The notes: a model not told the origin generated them from the sequence alone. A stretch of 64,000 bases of DNA from Palsa-504 sp963834685 (GCA_963834685.1 CAWICW010000010.1:186001-250000); one strand, 5' to 3'; counted from the stretch's first letter, positions 38,145 to 45,821 are shown. Program-made: numbers and translations.

Positions 38145-39748
38145 CCGGGTCCCGGCCCGCGGCGGGGCCGCCGGTGAGCGAGTCCCGGCCCGCGGCGGGG
38201 CCGCCGGTGAGCGAGTCCCGGCCCGCGGCGGGGCCGCCGGTCGGGCCGCCCGCCGCGGAACTGGTCGAGGCCGGGTTCGAGCTGGAGAATGCCGATGCCC
38301 CGGTCCTGCATCATGGCATGAACCTGGCCGACCTGGCCCACCTGCTCGACCTGGCCTCGGCCGGGGTCATCCCGCCCGACGCGGCCCGCCGGCTGCTCGT
38401 GCTCCTGCTCGAGGTCATCGCGATCCCGGCCCGCGACTTCCCCTACGATCCGGCCAACGGCGAGCCGTACAACTCGCGGGAGCGGTACTTCGTCAGCCGG
38501 GTCGGGGACGTGGCGGGCTGGCTGCACGCGGGGCGCCCACGCCGGGAGGCGGTCCGGGTCGCCTTCCGGCTGCGGCTGCGCAGCGACCTGACCGACCTCA
38601 TCGAGGCGGCCGCCGCGCTGGCGGCCGAGCTCGCGAGCCGGGCCCGTGAGCACGCGGGCACGCTGATGGCCGACCAGACGTACCTGCAGCATGCGCAGCC
38701 GTCGACGTTCGGCCACTATCTCCTGTCGTTCGCGTTCCCGGTGCTGCGCGGGGGTCGCCGGCTGAGCGAGGCGCTGGCGTGGACCGACGCCAGTCCGGGC
38801 GGAGCGGGCTGCGTGAACGGCACCCGGCTGCGCGCCGACCGCCGGCACGTCGCCGCCCTGCTGGGCTTCCGCACCGTTGCCGAGCACACGCGTGACGCGA
38901 TGTGGCAGGTCGACGGCCTGTTCGACATGGTCGGCGCGGCCACGGGCCTGGCCCTGGCCCAGTCCAAGCTGGCCGAGGACCTGGAGATCTGGGCCAGCCA
39001 GGAGTTCGACTACGTGACCCTGGCCGACGGCTACAGCCGGGCCAGCGTGCTCATGCCGCAGAAGCGGAACCCGTATGCGCTGTCCATCATCCGGGGCGCG
39101 GCCGGCACCCTGATCGGCAGGCTGACCGGGCTGCTGGCGGTGGCCAAGACACCGTCAGCCCGCAGCGACAACCTCATCTTCGCCTACGGCGAGGTGCCTC
39201 GCGCGCTGGACCTCGCGCTGCGGACCACCCGGCTCACCAGCGGCGTGGTGCGCACCCTGGAGGTGAACGCGGCCCGGATGCGAGCCGCGCTCGAGTCGGG
39301 ATTCTCGCAGGCCACCGACCTCGCCGAGTACGTCATGCAGACCTGCGGGATCGACTACCGCAGCGCGTACCGGGTGGTCGGCCACGCGGTCCGGCAGGCC
39401 AGCGCGGCGGGCCTGCGCGGCAGCGACATCGACGGCGCGCTGCTGGACGCGTCGGCCACCGAGGTGATCGGACGGCCGCTCGGGCTGACCGGCCACGACC
39501 TGTCCGCCGCGCTGGATCCGTGGCAGATCGTGGTGAGCAGGACCACGCTCGGCGGTGCCGCCCCGGACGAGGTCACCAGGATGGCCGACCAGGCCGCGGC
39601 GCAGGCCGGCGAGCTGGCCGGCGAGGCACGGCGCTGGCGGGAGACCTACCAGGCCGCGGAGGACGCGCTGGTGGCCGCGGCCCGCCGGGGCGCGGCGGGC
39701 CTGGACCCCAAGGACCCCGAGGATCTCGCCGAACGGAGCGCGCTATGA
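38141..39748 (+). CDS. Argininosuccinate lyase-like aspartase/fumarase-superfamily lyase
   Basis: A 535-residue protein. The first about 35 residues are a tandem SRPAAGPPVSE repeat, then an argininosuccinate-lyase-type fold: YLQHAQPSTFGHYLLSFAFP (catalytic His region) and SRASVLMPQKRNPYALSI (signature loop, about 297-314). It is longer and more divergent than a housekeeping ArgH, and GTG-started in overlap with the PLP gene. A second superfamily member in a ComA cassette parallels the bacterial coenzyme M locus, so it more likely acts on a sulfonated or related acid than on argininosuccinate. argG lies two genes downstream, so ArgH function cannot be excluded. Confidence 0.82.
   Translation: MTGSRPAAGPPVSESRPAAGPPVSESRPAAGPPVGPPAAELVEAGFELENADAPVLHHGMNLADLAHLLDLASAGVIPPDAARRLLVLLLEVIAIPARDFPYDPANGEPYNSRERYFVSRVGDVAGWLHAGRPRREAVRVAFRLRLRSDLTDLIEAAAALAAELASRAREHAGTLMADQTYLQHAQPSTFGHYLLSFAFPVLRGGRRLSEALAWTDASPGGAGCVNGTRLRADRRHVAALLGFRTVAEHTRDAMWQVDGLFDMVGAATGLALAQSKLAEDLEIWASQEFDYVTLADGYSRASVLMPQKRNPYALSIIRGAAGTLIGRLTGLLAVAKTPSARSDNLIFAYGEVPRALDLALRTTRLTSGVVRTLEVNAARMRAALESGFSQATDLAEYVMQTCGIDYRSAYRVVGHAVRQASAAGLRGSDIDGALLDASATEVIGRPLGLTGHDLSAALDPWQIVVSRTTLGGAAPDEVTRMADQAAAQAGELAGEARRWRETYQAAEDALVAAARRGAAGLDPKDPEDLAERSAL
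38150..38241. repeat. 33-bp tandem repeat, 2.8 copies, in the lyase N-terminus
   Basis: A 33-bp unit starting at 38150, 38183 and 38216 encodes SRPAAGPPVSE. The copies are almost identical, indicating recent expansion. Copy changes would remain in frame. Confidence 0.9.
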
Positions 39749-41187
39749 CGGAACCGGCCGCTATCCCCCTGTCCCTGCCGACCCGGGTCGGCGTGGTCAA
39801 CGTCGGCCTGCCGCTGTTCGGCGACGCGATCCGGGAGCAGGGAGCGCCGGTGGTCTCGGTCGACTGGCGGGTACCCGCCGGCGGCCAGCCCGCGGCGGTC
39901 GCGGCGCTCGGCCGGCTGTACGGGACGCACGCCGAGCGGATCGAGGCGGCCAACGCCGAGGTCCTGAGCAGGCTGGACCGGGGCATCCCGCTGCTGACCG
40001 GCATCACCACGGTGGCGCAGGCCGCGCCGGGCCTGCCGGAGGCGACCCTGCTGCACTGCGGGCCGGCCATCGCCTATGCCGACGCGCCCGACCCGCTGCG
40101 CAGGTCGATGCGGGCCGCGGCGGTGGCGGAAGGCTGGGCGGCCAGCCCGGAGCAGGCCGACGCCAGGCTGAGCCGGGGCGAGATCGGGCTCAGCCCGGCG
40201 AACGCCCACCGGGTGGTGGTGCCGATGGCCACCGCGCTCGGGTCGGGCGCGCCGCTGTACGTGCTGACCAACGAGGCCGGGGGGACGACCGCCTACGCAC
40301 CGGTCTCACAGGGGCCGGGCGAGGTGGCCTGGTTCGGGTGCGACGGTGAGGCGGCCGTGGCGCGGCTGGTATTCCTGCGCGAGGTGGCCGCTCCGGTGAT
40401 CGGCCGGATCCTGGCCCGGACCGGTCCGCTCGACGTGCTGGCGCTGGCCGCCCAGGCCCTGGCCATGGGCGACGACGTGCACGTGCGGACCCAGGCCGCG
40501 ACGAACCTGCTGATCCGGGAGTGGCTCCCGCACCTGGTGGAGCTGGGCGGCCCGGACAGTGCCGCCTTCGCCCGCTTCCTGGCCGGTAACCACCTGTTCT
40601 TCCTGACCCTGGGCATGGCCGCGGCCCGGTCGCTGACCGAGTGGGCGGCGCAGGTCCCGGACGCCTCGATCGTGACCGCTATGTCGCGCAACGGGACCAC
40701 GTTCGGCGTCAGGCTGGCCGGCGCGGACCGGTGGTTCACGGCCGAGGCGCCTGAGGTCGGCCACGCCCTGTACTACCCCGGCCAGGGACCGCAGACCAGC
40801 GCCCGGGACATTGGCGACAGCGCGGTGCTCGAGCTCTGCGGACTCGGCGCGGCGGCGGCGGCCGGATCACCCGCGGTCGCCCAGCTACTGGGCGGCCAGA
40901 TGGACGCGGCGGCCGAGCTGACCGGCCGGCTCGCCGTGGTATGCGCGGGACGGTCGAGCCGGTTCAAGATCCCGGTGCTGGGCAATGCGGGGACCCCGCT
41001 CGGGGTAGACGTCCGCAAGGTGGTGGAGCTCGGCATCACCCCCGCCGTGACCACCGGGATCCTGCACCGCAGCGACGGAACCGGCCAGGTGGGCGCGGGC
41101 GTGGCCGAAGCGCCGCTGGGCTGCTTCGCCGACGCGCTGGCTGATCTGGACCGCCGCCTGGCCGGCCCGGCCGCCGAGGGGGCCTGA
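39745..41187 (+). CDS. DUF1116 (YlbE-like) protein, putative oxamate-type carbamoyltransferase subunit
   Basis: A 480-residue DUF1116 protein. HRVVVPMATALGSGAPLYVL, AYAPVSQGPGEVAWFG, LAAQALAMGDDVHVRTQAAT and NHLFFLTLGMAAARS are family hallmarks. In E. coli the homologue YlbE joins FdrA and YlbF in oxamate carbamoyltransferase. Here it ends the six-gene cassette begun by the ComA homologue, while FdrA and carbamate kinase lie upstream in a divergent operon. This ties carbamoyl chemistry physically to the sulfonate-type enzymes. Confidence 0.87.
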   Translation: MTEPAAIPLSLPTRVGVVNVGLPLFGDAIREQGAPVVSVDWRVPAGGQPAAVAALGRLYGTHAERIEAANAEVLSRLDRGIPLLTGITTVAQAAPGLPEATLLHCGPAIAYADAPDPLRRSMRAAAVAEGWAASPEQADARLSRGEIGLSPANAHRVVVPMATALGSGAPLYVLTNEAGGTTAYAPVSQGPGEVAWFGCDGEAAVARLVFLREVAAPVIGRILARTGPLDVLALAAQALAMGDDVHVRTQAATNLLIREWLPHLVELGGPDSAAFARFLAGNHLFFLTLGMAAARSLTEWAAQVPDASIVTAMSRNGTTFGVRLAGADRWFTAEAPEVGHALYYPGQGPQTSARDIGDSAVLELCGLGAAAAAGSPAVAQLLGGQMDAAAELTGRLAVVCAGRSSRFKIPVLGNAGTPLGVDVRKVVELGITPAVTTGILHRSDGTGQVGAGVAEAPLGCFADALADLDRRLAGPAAEGA

Positions 41188-41487
41188 CGGCCCCGGGCGT
41201 CAGGTGGGGCACGCGCCGGAGCAGGCTCACGGTCGGCTCGGCGGCGCCGGGGCACATGGCAACCAGGCCGCTGGCCGGGAACGCCGACGGCCCGGGCGGG
41301 AGCGCCAGGGGCTCAGACTAAACCGAAGGGTCGCATCGGTGTCATTGTCCGTCGCGTCAGGCTTCCCGGCAAGCCGGTTTGGGTGCCACGACGGGTCATG
41401 GGCGCGCGCGCCGATCCGGCGGGTGCCGCGGACCAGGACTGGTGCGCCGCCGGCGACCGGCCACGACCTGATTCAGTCACCCCTGCT
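41188..41487. other. 300-bp non-coding stretch before argG
   Basis: No convincing coding frame on either strand; the argG promoter and ArgR-like boxes begin at its right end. Confidence 0.4.
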
Positions 41488-41525
41488 TTGCATGCTCATG
41501 CATTGCTATGCATATAATTTCAACT
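41488..41525 (+). promoter_or_regulatory. argG promoter, apparently leaderless
   Basis: TTGCAT (41488-41493) and a perfect TATAAT (41513-41518) are 19 bp apart. The GTG at 41526 falls 8 bases after the -10, so the message should start at or next to the start codon. The spacer is filled by palindromic ArgR-type boxes. Confidence 0.65.
41489..41512. promoter_or_regulatory. Overlapping ARG-box-like operators
   Basis: Two perfect palindromes of the form TGCAT-N4-ATGCA overlap: 41489-41502 (spacer GCTC) and 41499-41512 (spacer TGCT). The 5-4-5 geometry is that of ArgR boxes. A third degenerate copy (41509-41522) runs into the -10. Binding of arginine-ArgR would block the promoter. Confidence 0.65.
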
Positions 41526-43022
41526 GTGTCTAAGGTACTCACCTCCCTGCCTGTCGGCGAACGTGTCGGCATCGCCTTCTCCGGCGGCCTCGACACCTCG
41601 GTAGCGGTCGCGTGGATGCGCGCGAAGGGTGCCGTGCCGTGCACCTACACCGCCGACATCGGCCAGTACGACGAGCCCGACATCGCGTCCGTGCCCGGGC
41701 GCGCCAGCGCGTACGGCGCGGAGACCGCCCGCCTGGTCGACTGCCGGGCGGCCCTGGTGGAGGAGGGACTCGCCGCCCTTTCCTGCGGGGCGTTCCACAT
41801 CCGGTCCGGCGGCCGCGCCTACTTCAACACCACCCCGCTCGGCCGGGCCGTCGCGGGCACCCTGCTGGTGCGCGCGATGCTCGAGGACGACGTGCAGATC
41901 TGGGGCGACGGCTCTACCTTCAAGGGCAACGACATCGAGCGGTTCTACCGCTACGGTCTGCTGGCCAACCCCGCCCTGCGGATCTATAAGCCGTGGCTGG
42001 ACGCCGACTTCGTCAGGGAACTGGGCGGGCGCAAGGAGATGTCCGAGTGGCTGGCCGCCCACGGCCTGCCCTACCGGGACAGCACGGAGAAGGCCTACTC
42101 CACCGACGCGAACATCTGGGGCGCGACCCACGAGGCGAAGGCACTGGAGCACCTCGACGCCGGTATCGAGATCGTCAAGCCGATCATGGGCGTGCCGTCC
42201 TGGGACTCCGCCGTCGAGATCGCGGCCGAAGACGTCACGGTCGGCTTCGACCGGGGGCGGCCGGTGACCATCAACGGCAAGGAGTTCGGCTCCGCCGTCG
42301 ACCTGGTGCTGGAGGCCAACGCCATCGGCGGCCGGCACGGCCTGGGCATGTCCGACCAGATCGAGAACCGAGTCATCGAGGCCAAGAGCCGGGGCATCTA
42401 CGAGGCGCCGGGCATGGCGCTGCTGCACGCGGCCTACGAGCGGCTGGTCAACGCGATCCACAACGAGGACACCCTGGCCAACTATCACAACGAGGGCCGG
42501 CGGCTGGGCCGGCTGCTGTACGAGGGCCGCTGGCTGGACCCGCAGGCGCTGATGCTGCGCGAGTCACTGCAGCGCTGGGTCGGCACGGCGATCACCGGCG
42601 AGGTGACCCTGCGGCTGCGGCGCGGCGAGGACTACTCCATCCTGGATACGTCCGGGCCGGCCTTCAGCTACCACCCCGACAAGCTGTCCATGGAGCGGAC
42701 CGAGGACTCCGCCTTCGGGCCGACCGACCGCATCGGCCAGCTGACCATGCGCAACCTCGATATCGCCGACTCCCGCGCCAAGCTGGAGCAGTACGCCAGG
42801 CTCGGCATGTTCGGCGGCGGCGATGCTGACCTCGGCGGCTCCCGCCGCGGGGCTGACCTCGGCGGCTCCCGCCGCGGGGCTGACCTCGGCGGCTCGGCGG
42901 GCCCGACCGGCCTGATCGGCGTGATGCCTGAGGGCGGCGCCAGGGCGATCGCCTCCCGCGGGACGGTTCCCGGCGACGATGAACTGCTCGATCACGCCGC
43001 GATGGAGACCGGCACCGACTGA
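41526..43022 (+). CDS. argG: Argininosuccinate synthase (long, E. coli ArgG type)
   Basis: A 498-residue enzyme joining citrulline and aspartate with ATP. IAFSGGLDTS is the ATP pyrophosphatase P-loop. YFNTTPLGRAV, IWGDGSTFKGNDIERFYRYG and GLGMSDQIENR match the E. coli-type ArgG closely. The start is the GTG at 41526; an ATG six codons upstream overlaps the promoter -10. The C-terminus has a tandem ADLGGSRRG insertion from a 27-bp repeat, outside the catalytic core. Many actinomycetes use the shorter ArgG type, so this form may be acquired or a second copy. Confidence 0.93.
   Translation: MSKVLTSLPVGERVGIAFSGGLDTSVAVAWMRAKGAVPCTYTADIGQYDEPDIASVPGRASAYGAETARLVDCRAALVEEGLAALSCGAFHIRSGGRAYFNTTPLGRAVAGTLLVRAMLEDDVQIWGDGSTFKGNDIERFYRYGLLANPALRIYKPWLDADFVRELGGRKEMSEWLAAHGLPYRDSTEKAYSTDANIWGATHEAKALEHLDAGIEIVKPIMGVPSWDSAVEIAAEDVTVGFDRGRPVTINGKEFGSAVDLVLEANAIGGRHGLGMSDQIENRVIEAKSRGIYEAPGMALLHAAYERLVNAIHNEDTLANYHNEGRRLGRLLYEGRWLDPQALMLRESLQRWVGTAITGEVTLRLRRGEDYSILDTSGPAFSYHPDKLSMERTEDSAFGPTDRIGQLTMRNLDIADSRAKLEQYARLGMFGGGDADLGGSRRGADLGGSRRGADLGGSAGPTGLIGVMPEGGARAIASRGTVPGDDELLDHAAMETGTD
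42825..42896. repeat. 27-bp tandem repeat near the argG 3' end
   Basis: The unit beginning gctgacctcggcggctcc starts at 42825, 42852 and 42879 (2.6 copies) and encodes ADLGGSRRG. In frame, so it lengthens a flexible C-terminal tail. Confidence 0.9.
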
Positions 43023-43043
43023 TCCGCCGCGTTGGCTACGCGA

Positions 43044-43463
43044 TCAGGTAGCGGCCACAGTGACCTCGACCGGCGGCGAGGTGGCCAGGGTGTTGGACAC
43101 GTAGCAGACGCGCAGGGCGGGCTCGACGAGCCGTTCGATTACGTCGGGCGGCGCGTCGGATGCGATGCTGAGCTGCAGGCGGCTGAACCGGGGACCGTCG
43201 TAGGTGCCGGTGGCGGTGACGGCCAGGGCGGGCAGGTCAACCCCCCGCTTCCCGGCCGCCCAGGCCAGCGCGAGGGCGTAGCACGAGGCCATGGCGGCCA
43301 GCAGGTATTCGGTCGGCATGGGCCCGGTGCCGGTGCCCCCCGAGCTCTCCCGCTCGTCGACGACCAGGTCGAAGCCGCCGGCCGCGACGCGGCACCGCCA
43401 GCCGCCCTCCCAGCGGGCGACCACCGAGTTGGTGTGCGGCCGTCCGCCCGCCGCCTCGCTCAT
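43044..43463 (-). CDS. OsmC-family protein
   Basis: A 139-residue OsmC/Ohr-fold protein. The two reactive cysteines are in MASCYALAL and LRVCYVSNT. These usually reduce organic peroxides with thiol cofactors. Last gene of the minus-strand operon that starts with the CoA-disulfide-reductase-like flavoprotein, and convergent with argG. A thiol- or redox-linked role fits those neighbours. Confidence 0.87.
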   Translation of the reverse strand: MSEAAGGRPHTNSVVARWEGGWRCRVAAGGFDLVVDERESSGGTGTGPMPTEYLLAAMASCYALALAWAAGKRGVDLPALAVTATGTYDGPRFSRLQLSIASDAPPDVIERLVEPALRVCYVSNTLATSPPVEVTVAAT

Positions 43464-43583
43464 GCTTGGTCGTCGTGCCGGTGGTCGTGGATTCCGTCCA
43501 TGCGGCCCGCTCCCTCCGGTCGGCCGAAGAGGGTGCCGGCCGGGCGATCAGGTCGTCGCGGCCAGCACCCTGCTCGGTAGAGG

Positions 43584-44075
43584 TCAGACGGTCCACGTGT
43601 TGAGCTGGAAGGCTCCGGCCCGCCACGCGGTGAGGGCGGAGTCCAGGACGTCCAGCGGGCTGAACGCCTTTACCCCGTCGATGAGGTCTTCCTCGCGGAA
43701 GCCGTACAGGGCTCCCATCGCGAACCGGCAGGCGTAGACCGTGGCGCCCTCCTTGAGCAGGGTCTCGATCTGCCGGTTCCCGGCCAGGTTGCCGGGGAAA
43801 CCCTCGGTACCGATGGTCGGGTAACCGCGGTGCCGGGAGGCCAGCAGTACGCCCGGGCCGTACAGGATGATCGACACGTCGAAGCCCTTGCGCACCAGCC
43901 GGGTGGAGGTGAGCAGGTTGACCAGGGATACCGATCCCTCGAAGGGGACCGAGTGGATGAAGATGAACGCCTTCTCGCCCGGGTTGGCCCGGATGTCGTC
44001 GAAGACCTTCTCCTCGGTGTTATACAGCGAATCGACGCCTGCCTCGCCACGCGGCGACTCAATGGTGATCGGCAT
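43584..44075 (-). CDS. MSMEG_0572/Sll0783-family nitrogen starvation response protein
   Basis: A 163-residue DsrE-like protein. EKVFDDIRANPGEKAFIFIH, VPFEGSVSLVNLLTSTRL, YACRFAMGALYG and the terminal FQLNTWTV are diagnostic of the Sll0783 family. That family is linked to nitrogen starvation and PHB metabolism in Synechocystis and lies in nit1C clusters. The Cys in YACRFAMG is at the DsrE-type active position. ATG at 44075 follows AGGAGG. It connects this operon to the radical SAM/GNAT/AIR-synthase genes 10 kb away. Confidence 0.92.
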   Translation of the reverse strand: MPITIESPRGEAGVDSLYNTEEKVFDDIRANPGEKAFIFIHSVPFEGSVSLVNLLTSTRLVRKGFDVSIILYGPGVLLASRHRGYPTIGTEGFPGNLAGNRQIETLLKEGATVYACRFAMGALYGFREEDLIDGVKAFSPLDVLDSALTAWRAGAFQLNTWTV

Positions 44076-44100
44076 GGAACCTCCTGGTTATGAGTACTGA

Positions 44101-44352
44101 TTACGGGTTGGCTCGCGGATGCTGCGTTCTCGTCCACGTCATACGGTGGCTGCCGGGCAGGCGGCGCATGATGGCCGAACGGACCGGCCAGGGCACTGCT
44201 CGGTAGGCCGGAACGTAGACCCGCAGCCAGAAGATCTCTCGCCCGCGGGGCCGCCGGGGCGGCGTGACCCCGTACTTGGCGCCGATCTTCTCCTGCGCGG
44301 AGATCATCAGGTAGTGCTCCGACGTGGCGCGCAGCCACCGGGAGAACGACAC
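44101..44352 (-). CDS. Small basic protein of unknown function
   Basis: An 83-residue protein starting with GTG one base after the flavoprotein gene stops. It is rich in Arg and aromatic residues: EKIGAKYGVTPPRRPRGREI followed by FWLRVYVPAYRAVPWPVRS. No clear transmembrane helix or known motif. Tight coupling to the flavoprotein suggests a small partner. I do not recognise the family. Confidence 0.65.
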   Translation of the reverse strand: MSFSRWLRATSEHYLMISAQEKIGAKYGVTPPRRPRGREIFWLRVYVPAYRAVPWPVRSAIMRRLPGSHRMTWTRTQHPRANP

Positions 44353-44353
44353 C

Positions 44354-45688
44354 TCAGGACCCCAGCCCCGACAGCAGGTTCTGCGCGGCCAGCGCGATCG
44401 GCTCGTTCAGCGCCCCGATCGGGGGCGAGTAGACATTCTCCATGGTGGCCAGCTCGCGGATGGTGATCCCGGTCCGGACCGCCATGGCCAGGAAGTCCGC
44501 GCGTTCCTTGATCCCCTCGCGGCCGACCATCTGCGCGCCGATAAGGCTGAGTGTCTTCGGCTCGGCCAGCAGCTTGACCCTGACCTTCTCGACGCCGGGG
44601 TAGTAGCGGGCCCGCGAGATGCCCTCGGCCACGCCGACCATGTGCGGTATGCCGAGCGCGGTCGCGATCGTCTCGCTGAAGGAGACGCCGCCGATCATCC
44701 AGTCCCCGGCCACCATGCCCCACGGCACGCTCACCGGCTGGTAGCGGCGCTGGCCGCCGGCCGCGTTCGTCCCCGCGACCTTGCCCTGAGCGTAGGCGTG
44801 GCTGCCGGAGAGACCCTGGACCGGGATCTCGGTGACGCTGTGCGGCACCTCGATGCAGTCGCCGGCCGCCCAGACATCGGGGGCCGATGTGTGCATCCGC
44901 TCGTCGACGATGACCCCGTCGGCCGAGCCGATCCGCAGCCCGGCGGCCCGGGCCAGGCTCACGTTGGCCTGTTTCCTGGTGCAGACGACCGCCAGGTCGC
45001 ACGGGATCTCCCCGGCCGACGTCGCGACCGCCCGGACCGTGCCGTCGCCGAGGAACCCGGTCAGGGTCGTGCCGAAGTGGAGTTCGGCGCCCTTCTCCCG
45101 CCAGGAATCCTGCACCGGGGCGACGATATCGGGATCGGTGGCCACCGACAGCGCCCACGCGCCGGGGTCGATCAGGTGGGTCTTGATGCCGCGGTGGCAG
45201 AGCGCGGTGACCATCTCCAGGCCCAGCGGGGACGCTTCGACCACCACCGCCTGGCGGACGCTGTCGAGGACCTTGTCCCACTCGATGGCCCGCCGGATGT
45301 TCTTCACGTAGTACAGGCCGCCGAGATCGGTGCCGGGTACCCCCGGATCGGCGTAGTCGAAGCCGGTGGCCACGATCAGCTTGTCGTAGCCGATCTCGCC
45401 CTCGGCCGCCACGGACACGACCTTCCGCTCGAGGTCGAACCCGGTGGCTCGTGTCTCATAGTGGATGTCGATGCCCTGGCCAGCGTAAGCTTCCTTTGTC
45501 GCCAGAAAGAGCCGCTCGAAGTCGGGAATCTCCTTGCCGTGGACATAAGGAATGCCGCACGGGCTGTACCCGACATCCTCGAACTCGGTGTAGACGCGGA
45601 TGTCCGCGGCCGCGTCCACGGCCTTGGCGGCCCCGGCCGCGCCGATGCCCGCGGCGCCGCCGCCGACCACCACGATCCGCTGGGCCAT
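44354..45688 (-). CDS. CoA-disulfide reductase/NADH oxidase-like FAD flavoprotein
   Basis: A 444-residue pyridine nucleotide-disulfide reductase-fold protein. VVVGGGAAGIGAAG binds FAD. Cys44 in YSPCGIPYV is the single active-site cysteine of the CoA-disulfide reductase/NADH oxidase group. APDVWAAGDCIE is the second FAD motif, and the C-terminal dimerisation domain is present. The ATG at 45688 with GGAG six bases upstream is chosen over one two codons earlier. Substrates may include a low-molecular-weight disulfide or persulfide; near a coenzyme M-like cassette a CoM disulfide is an appealing guess only. Confidence 0.85.
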   Translation of the reverse strand: MAQRIVVVGGGAAGIGAAGAAKAVDAAADIRVYTEFEDVGYSPCGIPYVHGKEIPDFERLFLATKEAYAGQGIDIHYETRATGFDLERKVVSVAAEGEIGYDKLIVATGFDYADPGVPGTDLGGLYYVKNIRRAIEWDKVLDSVRQAVVVEASPLGLEMVTALCHRGIKTHLIDPGAWALSVATDPDIVAPVQDSWREKGAELHFGTTLTGFLGDGTVRAVATSAGEIPCDLAVVCTRKQANVSLARAAGLRIGSADGVIVDERMHTSAPDVWAAGDCIEVPHSVTEIPVQGLSGSHAYAQGKVAGTNAAGGQRRYQPVSVPWGMVAGDWMIGGVSFSETIATALGIPHMVGVAEGISRARYYPGVEKVRVKLLAEPKTLSLIGAQMVGREGIKERADFLAMAVRTGITIRELATMENVYSPPIGALNEPIALAAQNLLSGLGS

Positions 45689-45730
45689 GCTCATCTCCGG
45701 CAGCACCCTCTTCCCACAGCGGGGACGGGA

Positions 45731-45766
45731 CGTTTAGTATCCGCTATGAGTCGTACACTATATTGG
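45731..45766 (+). promoter_or_regulatory. Promoter/operator element shared with the carbamate kinase locus
   Basis: The stretch begins CGTTTAGTAT, continues to ATGAGTCGT and ends with CACTATATTGG. It matches the minus strand of 30561-30595 at the same spacing for CGTTTA, TAT, GAGTCGT and TATA. TATATT at 45759-45764 could be a -10 for the XRE-cupin gene, and the same region must serve the divergent flavoprotein operon. Confidence 0.5.
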
Positions 45767-45821
45767 CTGGGGCCATGCTGAACGTCAAGACACCATCACC
45801 GTTCTACCGTGCGGATGCCGC

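Noticed and set aside
29440..41190. Ordinary arginine or purine biosynthesis cluster (carbamate kinase, AIR synthase, adenylosuccinate lyase and argininosuccinate lyase names)
   Set aside because: Each matches only at superfamily level, and the company of ComA, FdrA, DUF1116 and radical SAM proteins argues for a dedicated pathway.
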